From NCBI RefSeq assembly GCF_001012815.1, contig NZ_JYJP01000095.1, positions 17,152 to 81,151 on the forward strand: DNA of 64,000 nucleotides. The letters are read 5' to 3'. The position numbers were made by a program, and so were the translations under genes. This document shows positions 63,687-64,000 of the stretch, piece after piece. The notes under the pieces were generated by a model. That model was not told the DNA's origin. It ran no database searches and saw only the letters and a program-made list of their open reading frames with translations. This DNA comes from Vibrio mexicanus (GTDB lineage: Bacteria; Pseudomonadota; Gammaproteobacteria; Enterobacterales; Vibrionaceae). Position 1 is the first letter of the stretch. Every line of letters starts with the position of its first letter.

Positions 63687-64000
63687 AATGCACTAAGAAA
63701 TAGCGAATAACACTTGGCTAGACTTTTGCCAACTGGGAAGATTTTAAAGCAGATTGCTTCTGTGTGATAGCTGTGTAATTAACTGAATTTATAGTAAAAG
63801 ATATAAAGTTCTTAGGTTTTTTGCTCAATGTGCCGCATTGACGGCTGCAATGCCTTGAGTCGACAGTTCTCACCTAATTAGTTTGTTTGATTTAAACCTA
63901 GTATTCTCCAAGGACAATCAGTTCGTTATCTGACTTTGTGATAATCACAGCAATTGAACGGTTGCCTTTGCGAAATCCCGCGGAACATACTGCCATCGAT
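63687..64000. other. Intergenic region at the window edge
   Basis: About 310 bp with no gene I can support and no repeats or hairpins of note. It may hold the promoter for the minus-strand membrane-protein gene and, at the far right, the end of a gene outside the window. Confidence 0.35.

Noticed and set aside
1..64000. CRISPR arrays, tRNA, rRNA, prophage
   Set aside because: No regularly spaced direct repeats, cloverleaf or rRNA signatures, and no phage structural or integrase genes were seen.

Overview
The window reads as chromosomal DNA of a marine gammaproteobacterium, most likely a Vibrio. The evidence is moderate GC, a LamB-type porin, clean gammaproteobacterial Shine-Dalgarno sites, an HPr closely matching the enterobacterial/Vibrio form, and copies of the interspersed repeat with CCCAAGTAACCTCAAGATG ends that I associate with vibrios. 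No rRNA, tRNA, phage, transposase or CRISPR array was seen.

Layout. (1) 1-7.5 kb: the end of a maltoporin-family porin, a chemoreceptor, and a minus-strand signalling operon: a response regulator with a degenerate HD-GYP-like domain, an MHYT-PAS histidine kinase and a REC-HDOD response regulator. (2) 8-26.7 kb: a beta-oligoglucoside locus. An apparent operon encodes a LacI regulator, a CUT1 ABC importer (binding protein, two permeases, ATPase), a GH1 beta-glucosidase and a GH94 phosphorylase. Next come a divergent aldose-1-epimerase-like gene, a long GH116-like protein, a second LacI regulator and an approximately 1146-residue phosphorylase of the GH94/GH-Q type. LacI-type palindromes lie upstream of both phosphorylase-containing units. 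The picture is uptake of short beta-glucans followed by cytoplasmic phosphorolysis and hydrolysis. (3) 27.3-53.5 kb: some 40 small, mostly unrelated genes, almost all on the minus strand, including nine GNAT acetyltransferases, three HAD phosphatases, two SDRs, two RidA-like proteins, two GFA-like proteins, two VOC proteins, an orphan HPr and DinB, DUF2867, DUF3626 and TIGR02450 members. The only plus-strand genes are a small hypothetical at 27.3 kb and a BLUF photoreceptor. (4) 53.8-57 kb: a TauE/SafE exporter divergent from a MesX (DUF1852)-MesD pair, a folate-independent methionine synthase system. (5) 57-64 kb: small minus-strand genes, an S41-like peptidase, an MreB-like fragment protein and unknown membrane or secreted proteins.

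Quality caveat. At least 19 sites show a one-base loss, usually in a homopolymer or doubled base, that splits an otherwise well-conserved gene. Both halves stay conserved and restoring one base restores the family sequence. Every one is a deletion, which points to sequencing or assembly error rather than mass pseudogenisation. I annotate these genes at full length and mark the break. One gene (DUF3626) instead carries an in-frame TAA.
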